Shown: piece by piece, positions 42,121-50,962 of the stretch | How the letters are laid out: every line of letters starts with the position of its first letter | How positions within the stretch are numbered: position 1 is the stretch's first letter | Source of the DNA: GCA-2705995 sp048267965 | Lineage (GTDB): Bacteria > Bacteroidota > Bacteroidia > Flavobacteriales_G > Salibacteraceae | DNA length: 64,000 nucleotides | Direction of reading: 5' to 3' | Assembly: GCA_048267965.1 (NCBI GenBank) | Contig: JBLWWK010000001.1 | Coordinates: 310,001-374,000 of the forward strand | Notes under the pieces: generated by a model | Seen by the model: only the letters and a program-made list of their open reading frames with translations | Databases searched by the model: none | Told to the model about the DNA's origin: nothing | Program-made: the position numbers and the translations under genes

Positions 42121-44742
42121 TCATTTTTTTCGCCCCACCATCTTTTTTATCTCGTTCAGCTTCATCAAAGCTTCTACGGGTGTTAATGTATCGATATCTG
42201 TATTTAAGATCTCTTCTTTGATTTGGAGTAGGGTAGGATCGTCTAACTGAAAGAAACTTAATTGCATTTCGTCTCGGTTCGTACCAGTTTTGTTTTCAGT
42301 AGATTGCTTGTTTTTTTGGTTGCCTTCTAGGTTCAGTAGCATTTGTTCGGCTCCTTCAATAACCGTTTCAGGCATACCCGCTAATTTGGCCACGTGAATA
42401 CCAAAACTATGGTTGCTACCGCCTTCTGCTAATTTTCGTAAAAAAATAATTCGTTGATTGATTTCTTTAATCGAAACGTTGAAGTTAGCAATTCGCTCAA
42501 ACGTGTTGGCCATATCGTTGAGCTCGTGATAATGCGTTGCGAAAAGCGTTTTGGGGGCATGCGGATGTTCGTGAATATACCTTGCAATAGCCCAAGCAAT
42601 AGAAATACCATCATAGGTGCTAGTACCTCTTCCAATTTCATCGAGCAAAATAAGGCTTCGTTCGCTCAGATTGTTCAAAATACTGGCCGTTTCGTTCATT
42701 TCGACCATAAAGGTAGATTCGCCCATTGAGATGTTGTCACTGGCTCCTACACGAGTAAAAATTTTATCTACATAGCCAATCTCAGCACTTTTAGCCGGAA
42801 CAAAAGATCCGATTTGGGCCATAAGCGTAATCAAAGCAGTTTGGCGAAGCAACGCACTTTTTCCCGACATGTTAGGCCCTGTAATCATCATTATTTGTTG
42901 ATTGGCGTTGTTGAGGTAAACGTTGTTAGAAACGTATTCTTCACCCAGCGGAAGTTGTTGTTCAATTACGGGGTGTCTCCCTTCTTCAATTTTTATCTCG
43001 AGCCCTTCGTTAAGGGTGGGTTGAGTATAATTATTGGCTACGGCCAATGCGGCAAAGCTTTGAAGACAATCTATAGCAGCAATTATCTGTGCGTTATTTT
43101 GAATGGGTTGTATGTACTCGAGTAATTCTTCTAACAAGTGGTTGAAGATTCGATTTTCGAGTACCTGAATTTTTTCTTCAGCGCCTAATATTTTGTGTTC
43201 GTATTCTTTTAATTCTTCTGTGATGTAGCGTTCTGCATTTACGAGAGTTTGCTTTCTTGTCCACTCGGTAGGAACCTTGTCTTTGTGCGTATTTCGAACT
43301 TCGAAATAGTAGCCAAACACATTGTTAAACGCTATCTTTAGTGAAGGAATTTGTGTTTTTTCGCTTTCACGTTGTTGAATCTGTAAGAGATAATCTTTTG
43401 AAGAATAAGCGATTTTTCGAAGTTCATCTAGCTCTTCGTCAATACCATCTTGAATCACATTGCCTTTTGAAACTGCGTTAGGAGCGTCTTCTTTAATAGT
43501 GTCTCCAATGGCCGTTCTTATAGTGTCACAAAGGTTAAGCTGGTCTGCGTATTTGTTGAGTTGTTTGTTATCGGCAGCGTTGCAAGCTGCTTTAACATCA
43601 ATAATAGTTTCTAGGGCTTTTTGCAGTTGTATAACTTCTCGAGGAGAAACGCGCAGAACAGCCACTTTCGAAATAAGCCTTTCTAAATCTCCCATCTGAT
43701 GAATTTGCTCTCGTAATAGATCTTTTAGCTCATCGTTTTTTGTGAGAAATTCTACTGCAGAAAGTCGGTTTTCAATCGATTTACAGTCTTTTAAGGGCAG
43801 CGCTAACCAACGTTTAATTTGGCGCGAACCCATAGGAGAAACGGTTAAATCAATAACGTCTAAAAGGGTTTTGGCATTTTCGTTTGGGCTGTGAAACAAC
43901 TCCAGGTTACGAATGGTAAATCGATCTAACCAAACGTATCGATCTTCTTCAATTCGAGAGATGCGATTAATGTGTTGCGTTTGATGATGTTCGGTTTCTT
44001 TTAGGTATTGCAAACAGGTTCCTGCCGCGATAATACCGAGTTCAATATTTTCTATACCAAAACCTTTGAGAGAGTTGGTTTGAAAATGCTTAAGAAGAAT
44101 TTCGTAGCCGAAATCTGGGGTAAATGCCCAGTCTTCCATGTGATAAATGTAAAACGTATGGCCAAATTGCTCGGTAAATTGTTTGTGTTTGTTGCGTTGA
44201 ATAAGCACTTCACTGGGAGCAAAAGATTGCAATAATTTATCGATGTAATCAAGTTGACCTTGAGCTGTTAAAAACTCACCGGTCGAAATATCGAGGAATG
44301 CGACACCAGCCGTTTTTTTATCGAGATGTACGGCAGCTAAGAAATTGTTGCTTTTGTGTTGAAGCACGTTGTCGTTGTACGAAACGCCTGGAGTTACTAA
44401 TTCGGTAATTCCGCGTTTTACAATCTTTTTGGTCAGTTTGGGATCTTCTAGTTGATCGCAAATAGCTACGCGCTGTCCGGCTTTAACCAATTTTGGGAGG
44501 TATGTTTCGAGCGAATGATGCGGGAAACCGGCTAGTTCAATAGTAGCGGCAGCACCATTTTTACGCTTGGTAAGAACAATTCCCAATATCTTAGAGGCTT
44601 TTACGGCATCAGAACCAAAGGTTTCGTAAAAATCACCTACCCTAAATAACAGCAAAGCATCAGGGTGTTTGGCCTTAATTTCGTTGTATTGTTTCATCAA
44701 AGGCGTTTCAGTCGCCTTTTTTTTTGTTTTCTTCGTGCTCAA
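42121..44742 (-). CDS. mutS: DNA mismatch repair protein MutS
   Basis: Mismatch-recognition ATPase. N-terminal mismatch motif LLFRVGDFYETFG, core and clamp domains, then the ATPase with Walker A GPNMSGKSALLRQ, Walker B LILLDEIGRGTSTYDG and the dimer end FATHYHELNDMA. I chose the TTG at 44742, giving MSTKKTKKKATETPLMKQYN and 873 residues, because residues encoded further upstream (an open frame to 44808) do not resemble MutS. The first ATG (44697, MKQYNEIK) would cut the conserved start. Two classes of the repeat lie inside (43268 reads Val-Pro-Thr; variants at 42742 and 43997). Divergent from the TrmH-type gene. Confidence 0.96.
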   Translation of the reverse strand: MSTKKTKKKATETPLMKQYNEIKAKHPDALLLFRVGDFYETFGSDAVKASKILGIVLTKRKNGAAATIELAGFPHHSLETYLPKLVKAGQRVAICDQLEDPKLTKKIVKRGITELVTPGVSYNDNVLQHKSNNFLAAVHLDKKTAGVAFLDISTGEFLTAQGQLDYIDKLLQSFAPSEVLIQRNKHKQFTEQFGHTFYIYHMEDWAFTPDFGYEILLKHFQTNSLKGFGIENIELGIIAAGTCLQYLKETEHHQTQHINRISRIEEDRYVWLDRFTIRNLELFHSPNENAKTLLDVIDLTVSPMGSRQIKRWLALPLKDCKSIENRLSAVEFLTKNDELKDLLREQIHQMGDLERLISKVAVLRVSPREVIQLQKALETIIDVKAACNAADNKQLNKYADQLNLCDTIRTAIGDTIKEDAPNAVSKGNVIQDGIDEELDELRKIAYSSKDYLLQIQQRESEKTQIPSLKIAFNNVFGYYFEVRNTHKDKVPTEWTRKQTLVNAERYITEELKEYEHKILGAEEKIQVLENRIFNHLLEELLEYIQPIQNNAQIIAAIDCLQSFAALAVANNYTQPTLNEGLEIKIEEGRHPVIEQQLPLGEEYVSNNVYLNNANQQIMMITGPNMSGKSALLRQTALITLMAQIGSFVPAKSAEIGYVDKIFTRVGASDNISMGESTFMVEMNETASILNNLSERSLILLDEIGRGTSTYDGISIAWAIARYIHEHPHAPKTLFATHYHELNDMANTFERIANFNVSIKEINQRIIFLRKLAEGGSNHSFGIHVAKLAGMPETVIEGAEQMLLNLEGNQKNKQSTENKTGTNRDEMQLSFFQLDDPTLLQIKEEILNTDIDTLTPVEALMKLNEIKKMVGRKK

Positions 44743-44821
44743 TCGATTGTGTTTAAAGAGTAAAATTACAAAGTCCGTTTCTACTGAATAGAGCCTTGAG
44801 CGAGCCAACTTTTAACATCTT

Positions 44822-45388
44822 ATGAACAGGAAAGTAAAAAACGAAGAACTAGATCGAATAGATCAAGATACTTTTAAGAAATCTGCGAAAACTCCCTTAG
44901 TAGTTGTCTTAGATAATATCAGGAGTTCAAATAATATAGGTTCGGTGTTTAGAACAGGAGATGCTTTTAGAATTGAGAAGATCTACTTGTGTGGAATTAC
45001 TGCTCAGCCACCGCAAAAAGACATTCATAAAACGGCATTGGGGGCAACAGAAACGGTAGATTGGAAATATACGTCTACTACCTTAGAAGCTATTGAAGAG
45101 TTGAAAAGTAATGGCTATAAAATTGCTGCCATTGAACAAGCGAAAGAAGTTACCCTGCTACAAGATTTTTCTCCACGTTGGGAAGAAGAGAAATGGGCAA
45201 TTGTGATGGGGAATGAAGTTTTTGGTGTAGACCAAGAGATTGTGAACCTTGCAGATGTAGTAGTGGAAATACCTCAGGTAGGAACAAAGCACTCACTAAA
45301 TATTTCAGTGAGCGCTGGTATTGTCATGTGGGATTTATTCAAAAAGTATGCTTACTCTTCTGAGCAAGACCATCCTTTATCTTCGTGA
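44822..45388 (+). CDS. TrmH/SpoU family RNA methyltransferase
   Basis: 188 residues, the SPOUT catalytic domain only. Motif 1 VVLDNIRSSNNIGSVFRTGDA (in part, about 28-47) has the catalytic Asn and Arg, motif 2 WAIVMGNEVFGVDQEI (about 126-141) and motif 3 IPQVGTKHSLNISVSAGIVM (about 152-171) complete the SAM knot. It methylates ribose 2'-OH in tRNA or rRNA; the exact site cannot be read. The 3' end overlaps a convergent lipoprotein gene by 37 bases. Confidence 0.93.
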   Translation: MNRKVKNEELDRIDQDTFKKSAKTPLVVVLDNIRSSNNIGSVFRTGDAFRIEKIYLCGITAQPPQKDIHKTALGATETVDWKYTSTTLEAIEELKSNGYKIAAIEQAKEVTLLQDFSPRWEEEKWAIVMGNEVFGVDQEIVNLADVVVEIPQVGTKHSLNISVSAGIVMWDLFKKYAYSSEQDHPLSS

Positions 45389-45546
45389 CTTTCAAGTTGA
45401 TCGGTGTAGGTTCTGCCTTTGCTACAAAAATCACTTGTGATTTCACCTTGTTCTGGGTCGTTAAACTTGCAAGTAGCGCATTTTTCGCAACTCACGATAG
45501 ATAATGTAAATAAAACTGATAAAAACAGAAAGAATACCTTTTTCAT
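45352..45546 (-). CDS. Cys-rich small lipoprotein, first of two paralogues
   Basis: 64 residues from the ATG at 45546 (MKKVFFLFLSVLFTLSIVSC). Lipid-bearing Cys20, then Cys23 and Cys26 (C-x2-C-x2-C), one Cys in SDFCSKGR and one in GWSCSEE. The neighbour at 45581 has the same spacing and a similar end (EGYDC), so they arose by duplication. Cys spacing suggests metal binding or disulphides outside the inner membrane. No family recognised. Confidence 0.75.
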   Translation of the reverse strand: MKKVFFLFLSVLFTLSIVSCEKCATCKFNDPEQGEITSDFCSKGRTYTDQLESHEDKGWSCSEE

Positions 45547-45580
45547 AACAACTAATTTCACTTCAAAAATAAACTTTGTG

Positions 45581-45793
45581 TTACAATTGAGCTTGACAAT
45601 CGTAACCTTCGTTTTCTAAAGATTCCATTTCTTTTCTTTTACACACTTCTTGCTCAAAATAAGCATCGGTTCTTAATGTGTCTCCATTGGTGGTTTTTAC
45701 AACAGATTGCTTCTCACAATCGTAACACCTTTTGCAGCTAGAAGTTGCAAGTACTATTAGAGAAAAACACAGAAGCATACAGAAATTCTTCAT
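45581..45793 (-). CDS. Cys-rich small lipoprotein, second paralogue
   Basis: 70 residues. Lipobox ATSSC with Cys20, followed by Cys23 and Cys26 (CKRCYDCEK), Cys in QEVCKRKE and in EGYDCQAQL. A five-residue longer middle than its neighbour. Both sit on the minus strand 34 bases apart. Confidence 0.75.
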   Translation of the reverse strand: MKNFCMLLCFSLIVLATSSCKRCYDCEKQSVVKTTNGDTLRTDAYFEQEVCKRKEMESLENEGYDCQAQL

Positions 45794-45833
45794 GGTTGTC
45801 TTTTAGAGAGACGCAATTTAGTAAAATTCCGAA

Positions 45834-45866
45834 AACAAAAAAGCCGATCAGGGTATGATCGGCTTT
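45834..45866 (-). terminator. Terminator after the TPR lipoprotein gene
   Basis: Perfect 11-bp stem AAAGCCGATCA (45840-45850) with TGATCGGCTTT (45856-45866), five-base loop. The minus strand continues TTTTGTTTTC. Twenty bases past the stop at 45886. Confidence 0.9.
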
Positions 45867-45885
45867 AATGAAAGACAAATAAATA

Positions 45886-47640
45886 TTATAGTGAACTCAA
45901 GTTGAAGTTCAAGAATTCAACATCTTTTTTCGCTTTTTCTTTAAGAGAAGCGTCTTTTCCGATTGCTGATTTCAAGTTATTCATCACCATTTCTTTGTTT
46001 TCTTGACGAGCGCCAATAATAGCTTTTAGGTAGTAACCTTTAGCTGTGTTCGCTTCATCAGAAGACTCTAATGTGCTTAATGCACCGTCAACATCATCGT
46101 TTAACAATTGAGCTAAAGCAGTGTTGAAAGAGTTCATGCCGCTCATGTTAGAAACCGCTTTGTCGTAGTTTCCGTTTTTGATGTTGATAATTCCTTTGTT
46201 GTAGTTTACTTCGTTACCTGCGCCAGCAGCTTTGTTGTAGTAATCCATAGCCATTTTACGATCGCCATTCAAGCGAGCGATAACACCTAAGTTGTTGTTT
46301 ACTACAGCGTTTGAGTTGTTTAAGCTTAGTGCTTTTTCGAATTCAGCCTTAGCTTCGTTCAATTTATTTTGCATTAAGTAAATGTACCCGATGTTGTTGT
46401 GAGTTCTCCAATCTTCTGGGAACTGCTTAGCTGCTGTTTTGTAGATAGCTAATTTGTTGTTCATGTCGTTAGTTAACGTTGCAGCGTAAAGCATTTCTTC
46501 AACGTTAAGAACCGCTGGATCGTTTGCAGCAAAATCAGCGATTTGATCGTCAGACTTTCCAACTTTATCAACAGAAACAACAATTTCAGATCTTCTTAAT
46601 TGAGGTAAGATTTTATCAGCAACCTCTACATAAGTAGCTGCAAGGTTTTTGATTTCTTGCTCTCTCTTCGATTTATCATCGTACATCTGAAGAACACGTA
46701 AAATCAATTCTTTGTCTTTGATTTCAGACTTTTCCATTGCCGCTTTAAAACCAGCCCAATCTTCACCTTTACCTTCTAATTGGTTAAAAGTTGCTTTGTC
46801 GTACTTGATTTTGTTACGTGTTAAAATTCTTTCGATAGACTTAGCAGCAGATTCAGCACGATCGATTGCTAAGTTGTCGTTTAACGAAATCTCACCATCT
46901 GGAGAAGCGTAACCTTTAACTTTAAGAGCTGTAAACTCGTAAGAACCGATAACGATTTCTTCACCTGATTCTTTGTTAGTATAAACTTCTTCAGTAGTTC
47001 TTTCAGAAACTGCTTTAGCAAGTTCTTTTAAGTCAGCATCACGTAATTCTGCTGGACGAACGTAATCTGAGTTGATTAAGTAATTGATTGTTGCAGAAAG
47101 CTCTTCAGTCGTCTTTCTTTTGAAAGTGTCTTTACCTAAAATTGGCTTATCATCTGCCATTACAAGTAAAGGAGTAACATTAGTACCAGGAGCAACTTCC
47201 ATTTCTCCTAATAACTGCTCTTTTGTTTTGAAAGAACCTTCAGCTCTAGCGTAAAGTTTTCCGAACTGCATGTCTTCAGAGTAAGGAACTTTCACTGTGA
47301 AATCAAATTTAGCTCCTTGCGTAAATGGAACAACTTGACCTTCACCATCTGCTTTTTCACCTTGGAACATCATCGGTTTAAACTCCTTAACAAGAGTCGA
47401 ATCTGATTTTCTGAAAACCGGTGTGATGGTCACCTTTGCTTTTTTATGGAAATACTGAGTAGGATATGTTCCTTTAACGGTAACTTCAACGCTGTCTCCG
47501 TGCATTTCTAACGGATTCGGCTCAGAGTCGAAAGATACTACGTCAGTGTTTCGCTTCATCTTATTTAAGGGGTTACATGCAATTAACCCAACTGAGGCCA
47601 CTGCAATTAAAGAGAGCGATTTGAGAGTGTTGTTCTTCAT
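45886..47640 (-). CDS. Large lipoprotein with OmpA-like and TPR regions
   Basis: 584 residues. Lipobox VGLIAC with Cys22. Residues about 45-170 look like a beta domain (DSVEVTVKGTYPTQYFHKKA). About 230-275 reads LKVKGYASPDGEISLNDNLA and IDRAESAAKSIERIL, similar to the peptidoglycan-binding turn of OmpA proteins. About 395-500 contains two or three TPR units (WRTHNNIGYIYLMQNKLNEA, AVVNNNLGVIARLNGDRKMA). This makes an outer-membrane lipoprotein bound to the wall and acting as a scaffold. No gene name recognised. It has a perfect promoter and its own terminator, so it is a strong single-gene unit. Confidence 0.82.
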   Translation of the reverse strand: MKNNTLKSLSLIAVASVGLIACNPLNKMKRNTDVVSFDSEPNPLEMHGDSVEVTVKGTYPTQYFHKKAKVTITPVFRKSDSTLVKEFKPMMFQGEKADGEGQVVPFTQGAKFDFTVKVPYSEDMQFGKLYARAEGSFKTKEQLLGEMEVAPGTNVTPLLVMADDKPILGKDTFKRKTTEELSATINYLINSDYVRPAELRDADLKELAKAVSERTTEEVYTNKESGEEIVIGSYEFTALKVKGYASPDGEISLNDNLAIDRAESAAKSIERILTRNKIKYDKATFNQLEGKGEDWAGFKAAMEKSEIKDKELILRVLQMYDDKSKREQEIKNLAATYVEVADKILPQLRRSEIVVSVDKVGKSDDQIADFAANDPAVLNVEEMLYAATLTNDMNNKLAIYKTAAKQFPEDWRTHNNIGYIYLMQNKLNEAKAEFEKALSLNNSNAVVNNNLGVIARLNGDRKMAMDYYNKAAGAGNEVNYNKGIINIKNGNYDKAVSNMSGMNSFNTALAQLLNDDVDGALSTLESSDEANTAKGYYLKAIIGARQENKEMVMNNLKSAIGKDASLKEKAKKDVEFLNFNLSSL

Positions 47641-47676
47641 TTTATGCGTTTTTGTCTTTCAAAAGAAATTTGTGAG

Positions 47677-47707
47677 CAAAACTACTCTAATGTTTGAAAA
47701 AAACAAA
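47677..47707 (-). promoter_or_regulatory. Promoter of the TPR lipoprotein gene
   Basis: On the minus strand TTTG (47704-47707), exactly 19 bases, TAGTTTTG (47677-47684). Full match to the Bacteroidota consensus. The leader to the ATG at 47640 would be about 30 bases. Confidence 0.85.
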
Positions 47708-47744
47708 TAAGTTTTGGCGTTGAAAAACGCTCGTAATCCACTGT

Positions 47745-48377
47745 TTACGGAATAATTCGATGTGTTCCGGCTTCGTATTCCTGATTTAATATGCTAATGA
47801 ACTTTTCATAATCTTCTTTGTTTTTTACAAAATCTAATTCAGAAGTGTCGATCATAAGCACAATAGAATCTTTTTGATGCTTGAAATATTCAAAATATCG
47901 AGCTTGTATTTCAGCTAAGTAGTCAGTAGTAATCGATTGTTCATAAGGCCTTCCACGTTGAGCAATGTTTTTTAAAGCTTGTTCTGGCGAAAGGTGTAAA
48001 TACAATAAGATTTGAGGATTTCGAATGCGTTGTGAAGTAATGGTGAAAAACTCTTCGTACAACTTGAGCTCATGCCCTTTTAAATTGGTTCGAGCAAAAA
48101 TTAAGCATTTGGCAAATAAATAATCAGAGATGGTAACCTCTTGAAATAGATTGGGGGCAGGAACCGATTGTTGTTGCTGATGATACCTTTCGGCAAGAAA
48201 TGACATTTCTACCGGAAAAGAATACCGCTCCTGATCTCTGTAAAAAGACGGCAAAAAGGGATTTTCTTCAAAAGACTCGAGCAATAACTGCGCGTTAAAT
48301 TCTTCTGCCAGCAATTTAGCGAGTGATGTTTTTCCAGAACCAATTATTCCTTCAATACCAATGTAGTTGTAATTCAT
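47745..48377 (-). CDS. Deoxynucleoside kinase-like protein (folK partner)
   Basis: 210 residues. P-loop GIEGIIGSGKTSLAKLLAEE (8-27), FEENPFLPSFYRD and RYSFPVEMSFLAERY. The family's DRS motif is changed to ISDYLFAKCLIF. RGRPYEQSITTDYL near the end is the LID region. It should phosphorylate deoxynucleosides, but the altered motif leaves specificity unclear. It overlaps folK by four bases, as in many Bacteroidota. A second, more canonical kinase is at 53363. Confidence 0.88.
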   Translation of the reverse strand: MNYNYIGIEGIIGSGKTSLAKLLAEEFNAQLLLESFEENPFLPSFYRDQERYSFPVEMSFLAERYHQQQQSVPAPNLFQEVTISDYLFAKCLIFARTNLKGHELKLYEEFFTITSQRIRNPQILLYLHLSPEQALKNIAQRGRPYEQSITTDYLAEIQARYFEYFKHQKDSIVLMIDTSELDFVKNKEDYEKFISILNQEYEAGTHRIIP

Positions 48378-48865
48378 AGTTTCTTGGCCTCCGATTGGTC
48401 TTCACATTCAGTAAGTAATTGGTTTACTGTTTTTTGTAGGGTAGGATGGAAGTAATCGGCTGCTATTTCTGAAAGAGGCAATAACGTAAACCTTCTGAGG
48501 TGTAATCTCGGGTGGGGTATTTCTAAATGAGGAAGATCTATTATTTCTTGGTTGTAAAAAAGTATGTCTAAATCAATAGTTCTAGATTGGTAGCCCAGTT
48601 GGTTTTCTCTCGTTCTTCCTAAACTCGATTCTATCGAAAGTAACTCGTGCATGAGTTGGCTCGGAGTTAAGGCGGTTTCTAATTGTACCACTTGGTTAAG
48701 AAAAGGGCTATTCGATTCAAATCCCCATGGTGCCGTTTGGTAGTGACTACTTTTGCTGTAAATGGTTCCTACCTTTATCTCTAACCATTCACAGGCCTTG
48801 GTAAAAGTGGCTTCCATATTCCCCAAATTACCACCTAACAATATAAGTGCTGTATTCATTTTCAT
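48374..48865 (-). CDS. folK: 6-hydroxymethyl-dihydropterin pyrophosphokinase (HPPK)
   Basis: Folate synthesis, attaches pyrophosphate to the pterin. LLGGNLGNMEATFTKACEWL (about 8-27), SSHYQTAPWGFES (about 40-52), FLNQVVQLET, and the metal site QSRTIDLDILFYNQEII with HPRLHLRRFTLLPL after it. 163 residues, normal. ATGs at 48865 and 48859 are both possible. Starts the two-gene folK/kinase unit. The repeat at 48774 reads Val-Gly-Thr. Confidence 0.95.
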   Translation of the reverse strand: MKMNTALILLGGNLGNMEATFTKACEWLEIKVGTIYSKSSHYQTAPWGFESNSPFLNQVVQLETALTPSQLMHELLSIESSLGRTRENQLGYQSRTIDLDILFYNQEIIDLPHLEIPHPRLHLRRFTLLPLSEIAADYFHPTLQKTVNQLLTECEDQSEAKKL

Positions 48866-48941
48866 CCGGCTGCAAAGTAAACCGACTTAATTCTCAGTTA
48901 CAAGTCCGTTTATTGAATCTATATCCCGTTCCTGTATTAAA

Positions 48942-48973
48942 GTTCCCAACTTTTAAACGCTCTTTTACCTTTG
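48942..48973 (+). promoter_or_regulatory. Probable promoter of sppA
   Basis: TACCTTTG (48966-48973) matches the -7 box fully. The -33 region near 48942 (GTTC) is a poor match. It would give a leader of about 20 bases before the ATG at 49001. Confidence 0.45.
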
Positions 48974-49000
48974 TAGAGTAGAACTAAATAGAATCTCGAA

Positions 49001-50826
49001 ATGAAACAATTTTTTAAAACCATGTTTGCCTCAGCCGTAGGATTTATTATCGCTGGAGGTATACTACTTATTATCACCTTTATAACGATAAGCGTTATGG
49101 TGAGTTCGCTAGCTGATTTTGGTAAATCGCAAGATAAAATCACTAAAGTGAAAAGCAATTCTGTATTGCATTTAGATTTTTCAAACCCAATTATCGATAG
49201 AGCAGAGAAAGACCCATTAAGCGGAATCGAATTAGATTTTATTCAAAATTCTTCGGCAGATGGCCTGAACGAAATCCTAGATAACATTGAAAAAGCCAAG
49301 TTAGACACCAATATAAAAGGAATCTTTCTAGATATGTCTTTTGTGAATGCAGGTGTTTCTACCATCGAAGAGATTCGCTACGCGCTAGAAGATTTTAAAG
49401 AAAGTGGTAAATGGATTATTTCTTATGGAGAAAACTATTCTCAATCTGCTTACTATTTGGCGAGTACAAGTGATCAGGTTTACCTGCACCCACAAGGCGA
49501 ATTGATGTTTAAAGGACTAAGTGTAGAAGTAATGTTCTTCAAAGGTTTGCTCGATAAGTTAGATGTTGAAATGCAAATTGTAAGGGGGTCTAACAACAAG
49601 TTTAAAAGTGCGGTAGAGCCTNNNNNNNNNNTTATACAGAGATGTCGGATGCCAACAGAAAGCAAATGTCAATGTTGCTAAACTCTTTTTGGGAAGAAAT
49701 TGCCAGTAAAGTAAGCGTTTCAAGAGGTATTTCTTTTGCAGAGTTGAATGTTATGGCAGATAGTCTTGTTTCTTTAGACCCAGATAGAGCTAAAGAGTCA
49801 AAATTGGTAGATGATTTAATGTACCGTGATGAGTTTAAGAAGCTATTAAAAGAAAAGTTAAGCGTTGAAGAAGATGATGATTTAGAATTGGTTTCTTACA
49901 ACAAATATAAAAAAGCGCGTCCTGCAAAATCGGAAGAAGATAAAGAAGAAGACAAGAAATCTTGGAAGATTAAAGAAAAAGTAGCAGTTATTTATGCTAC
50001 AGGATCTATCAATAGCGGTAAAGGTAGCAACACAACCATAGGTTCTGAAACTACTGCAGCAGCTATTAAAAAGGCACGTTTAGATAGCAATGTGAAAGCC
50101 ATTGTATTACGTGTGAATTCTCCAGGTGGTAGCGCATTAGCTTCTGATGTAATTTGGAGAGAAGCAGAGTTGGCTAAAAAAGAAAAGCCGTTTATTGTTT
50201 CGATGGGAGATTATGCAGCAAGTGGCGGTTATTACATTTCTGCAGGAGCCGATAAAATCTTTGCCAATGCTACAACAGTAACAGGTTCAATTGGTGTTTT
50301 CGGTATGATCCCGAATGCAAAAGGATTTGTAAACAACAAATTGGGAATTACCATCGAAAATGTGAAAACCAACGAAAACGCTGGTTTTATTACATCGAGC
50401 AGAGCGTTAACTGATTTTGAATACAAGAAATTGCAAACTTCTGTAGATAAGGTGTACCACACGTTCTTATCTCGAGTAGCTGAAGGTAGGGGCATGAGCG
50501 TAGCAGAAGTAGATGCTATTGGTCAAGGTCGAGTATGGTCTGGAGCTGATGCAATTGAAATTGGCTTGGTAGATACGCTAGCTGGTTTAGATGCAGCCAT
50601 TGCTTATGCAGCCAAAGAAGCAGGTTTAGAAGAATACGGCTTAAAAGAATTGCCAGCATTGAAAGATCCGTTCGAAGAGTTCTTTCAAGAGTTTGCTGAG
50701 AATGCTCAGATCAACATTTTAGAAGAAGAAATGGGTGAAACTTACCAGTATTTTGAGCAATTAAAAGAAGTGAAAAACATGAAGGGCATTCAAACACGTG
50801 TGCCGTTTTACATGGAGATTCAATAG
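49001..50826 (+). CDS. sppA: Signal peptide peptidase SppA, 67K type (interrupted by a run of Ns)
   Basis: Membrane-bound serine protease that degrades cleaved signal peptides. N-terminal membrane helix about 10-37 (MFASAVGFIIAGGILLIITF), then two tandem S49 domains. The catalytic Ser lies in GDYAASGGYYISAGADKI of the second domain. The first domain's usual general-base Lys (E. coli K209, ASFANKIWL) aligns with a Gln in LASTSDQVYLHPQG. The frame breaks at ten Ns (49622-49631): KSAVEP before, YTEMSDANRK after. Known proteins have two residues between, so about five real bases are missing; with that, the gene is 606 residues and in frame. The gene is intact, not a pseudogene. Confidence 0.92.
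49622..49631. other. Assembly gap (ten Ns) inside sppA
   Basis: The only ambiguous bases in the window. Ten Ns cannot be the true size, since that leaves the two halves of sppA out of frame; five bases would restore it. Confidence 0.9.
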
Positions 50827-50874
50827 TTTAAGCTCCTCGTTTCTTTAGAAAATAAATAGTTTAGTTAGGCAATT

Positions 50875-50905
50875 AAGGTCTGTGCAGCAATGCCAGACCT
50901 TTTTT
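50875..50905 (+). terminator. Terminator after sppA
   Basis: AAGGTCTG (50875-50882) pairs with CAGACCTT (50894-50901); loop of eleven; five to six T follow. Confidence 0.88.
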
Positions 50906-50962
50906 GTTGCTTAAATTGGCAGCAAGTTTTTATAATTTGTACTACAGATAATTCTAGTTCTT

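Noticed and set aside
44699..44730. Terminator on the plus strand inside the mutS start
   Set aside because: AAAGGCG/CGCCTTT with a T run exists, but no plus-strand transcript arrives there; it may simply reflect Lys and Thr codons of mutS.
49001..50826. Frameshifted sppA pseudogene or two genes
   Set aside because: The break falls exactly on the run of Ns; both halves are well conserved and join in frame if the gap is five bases.
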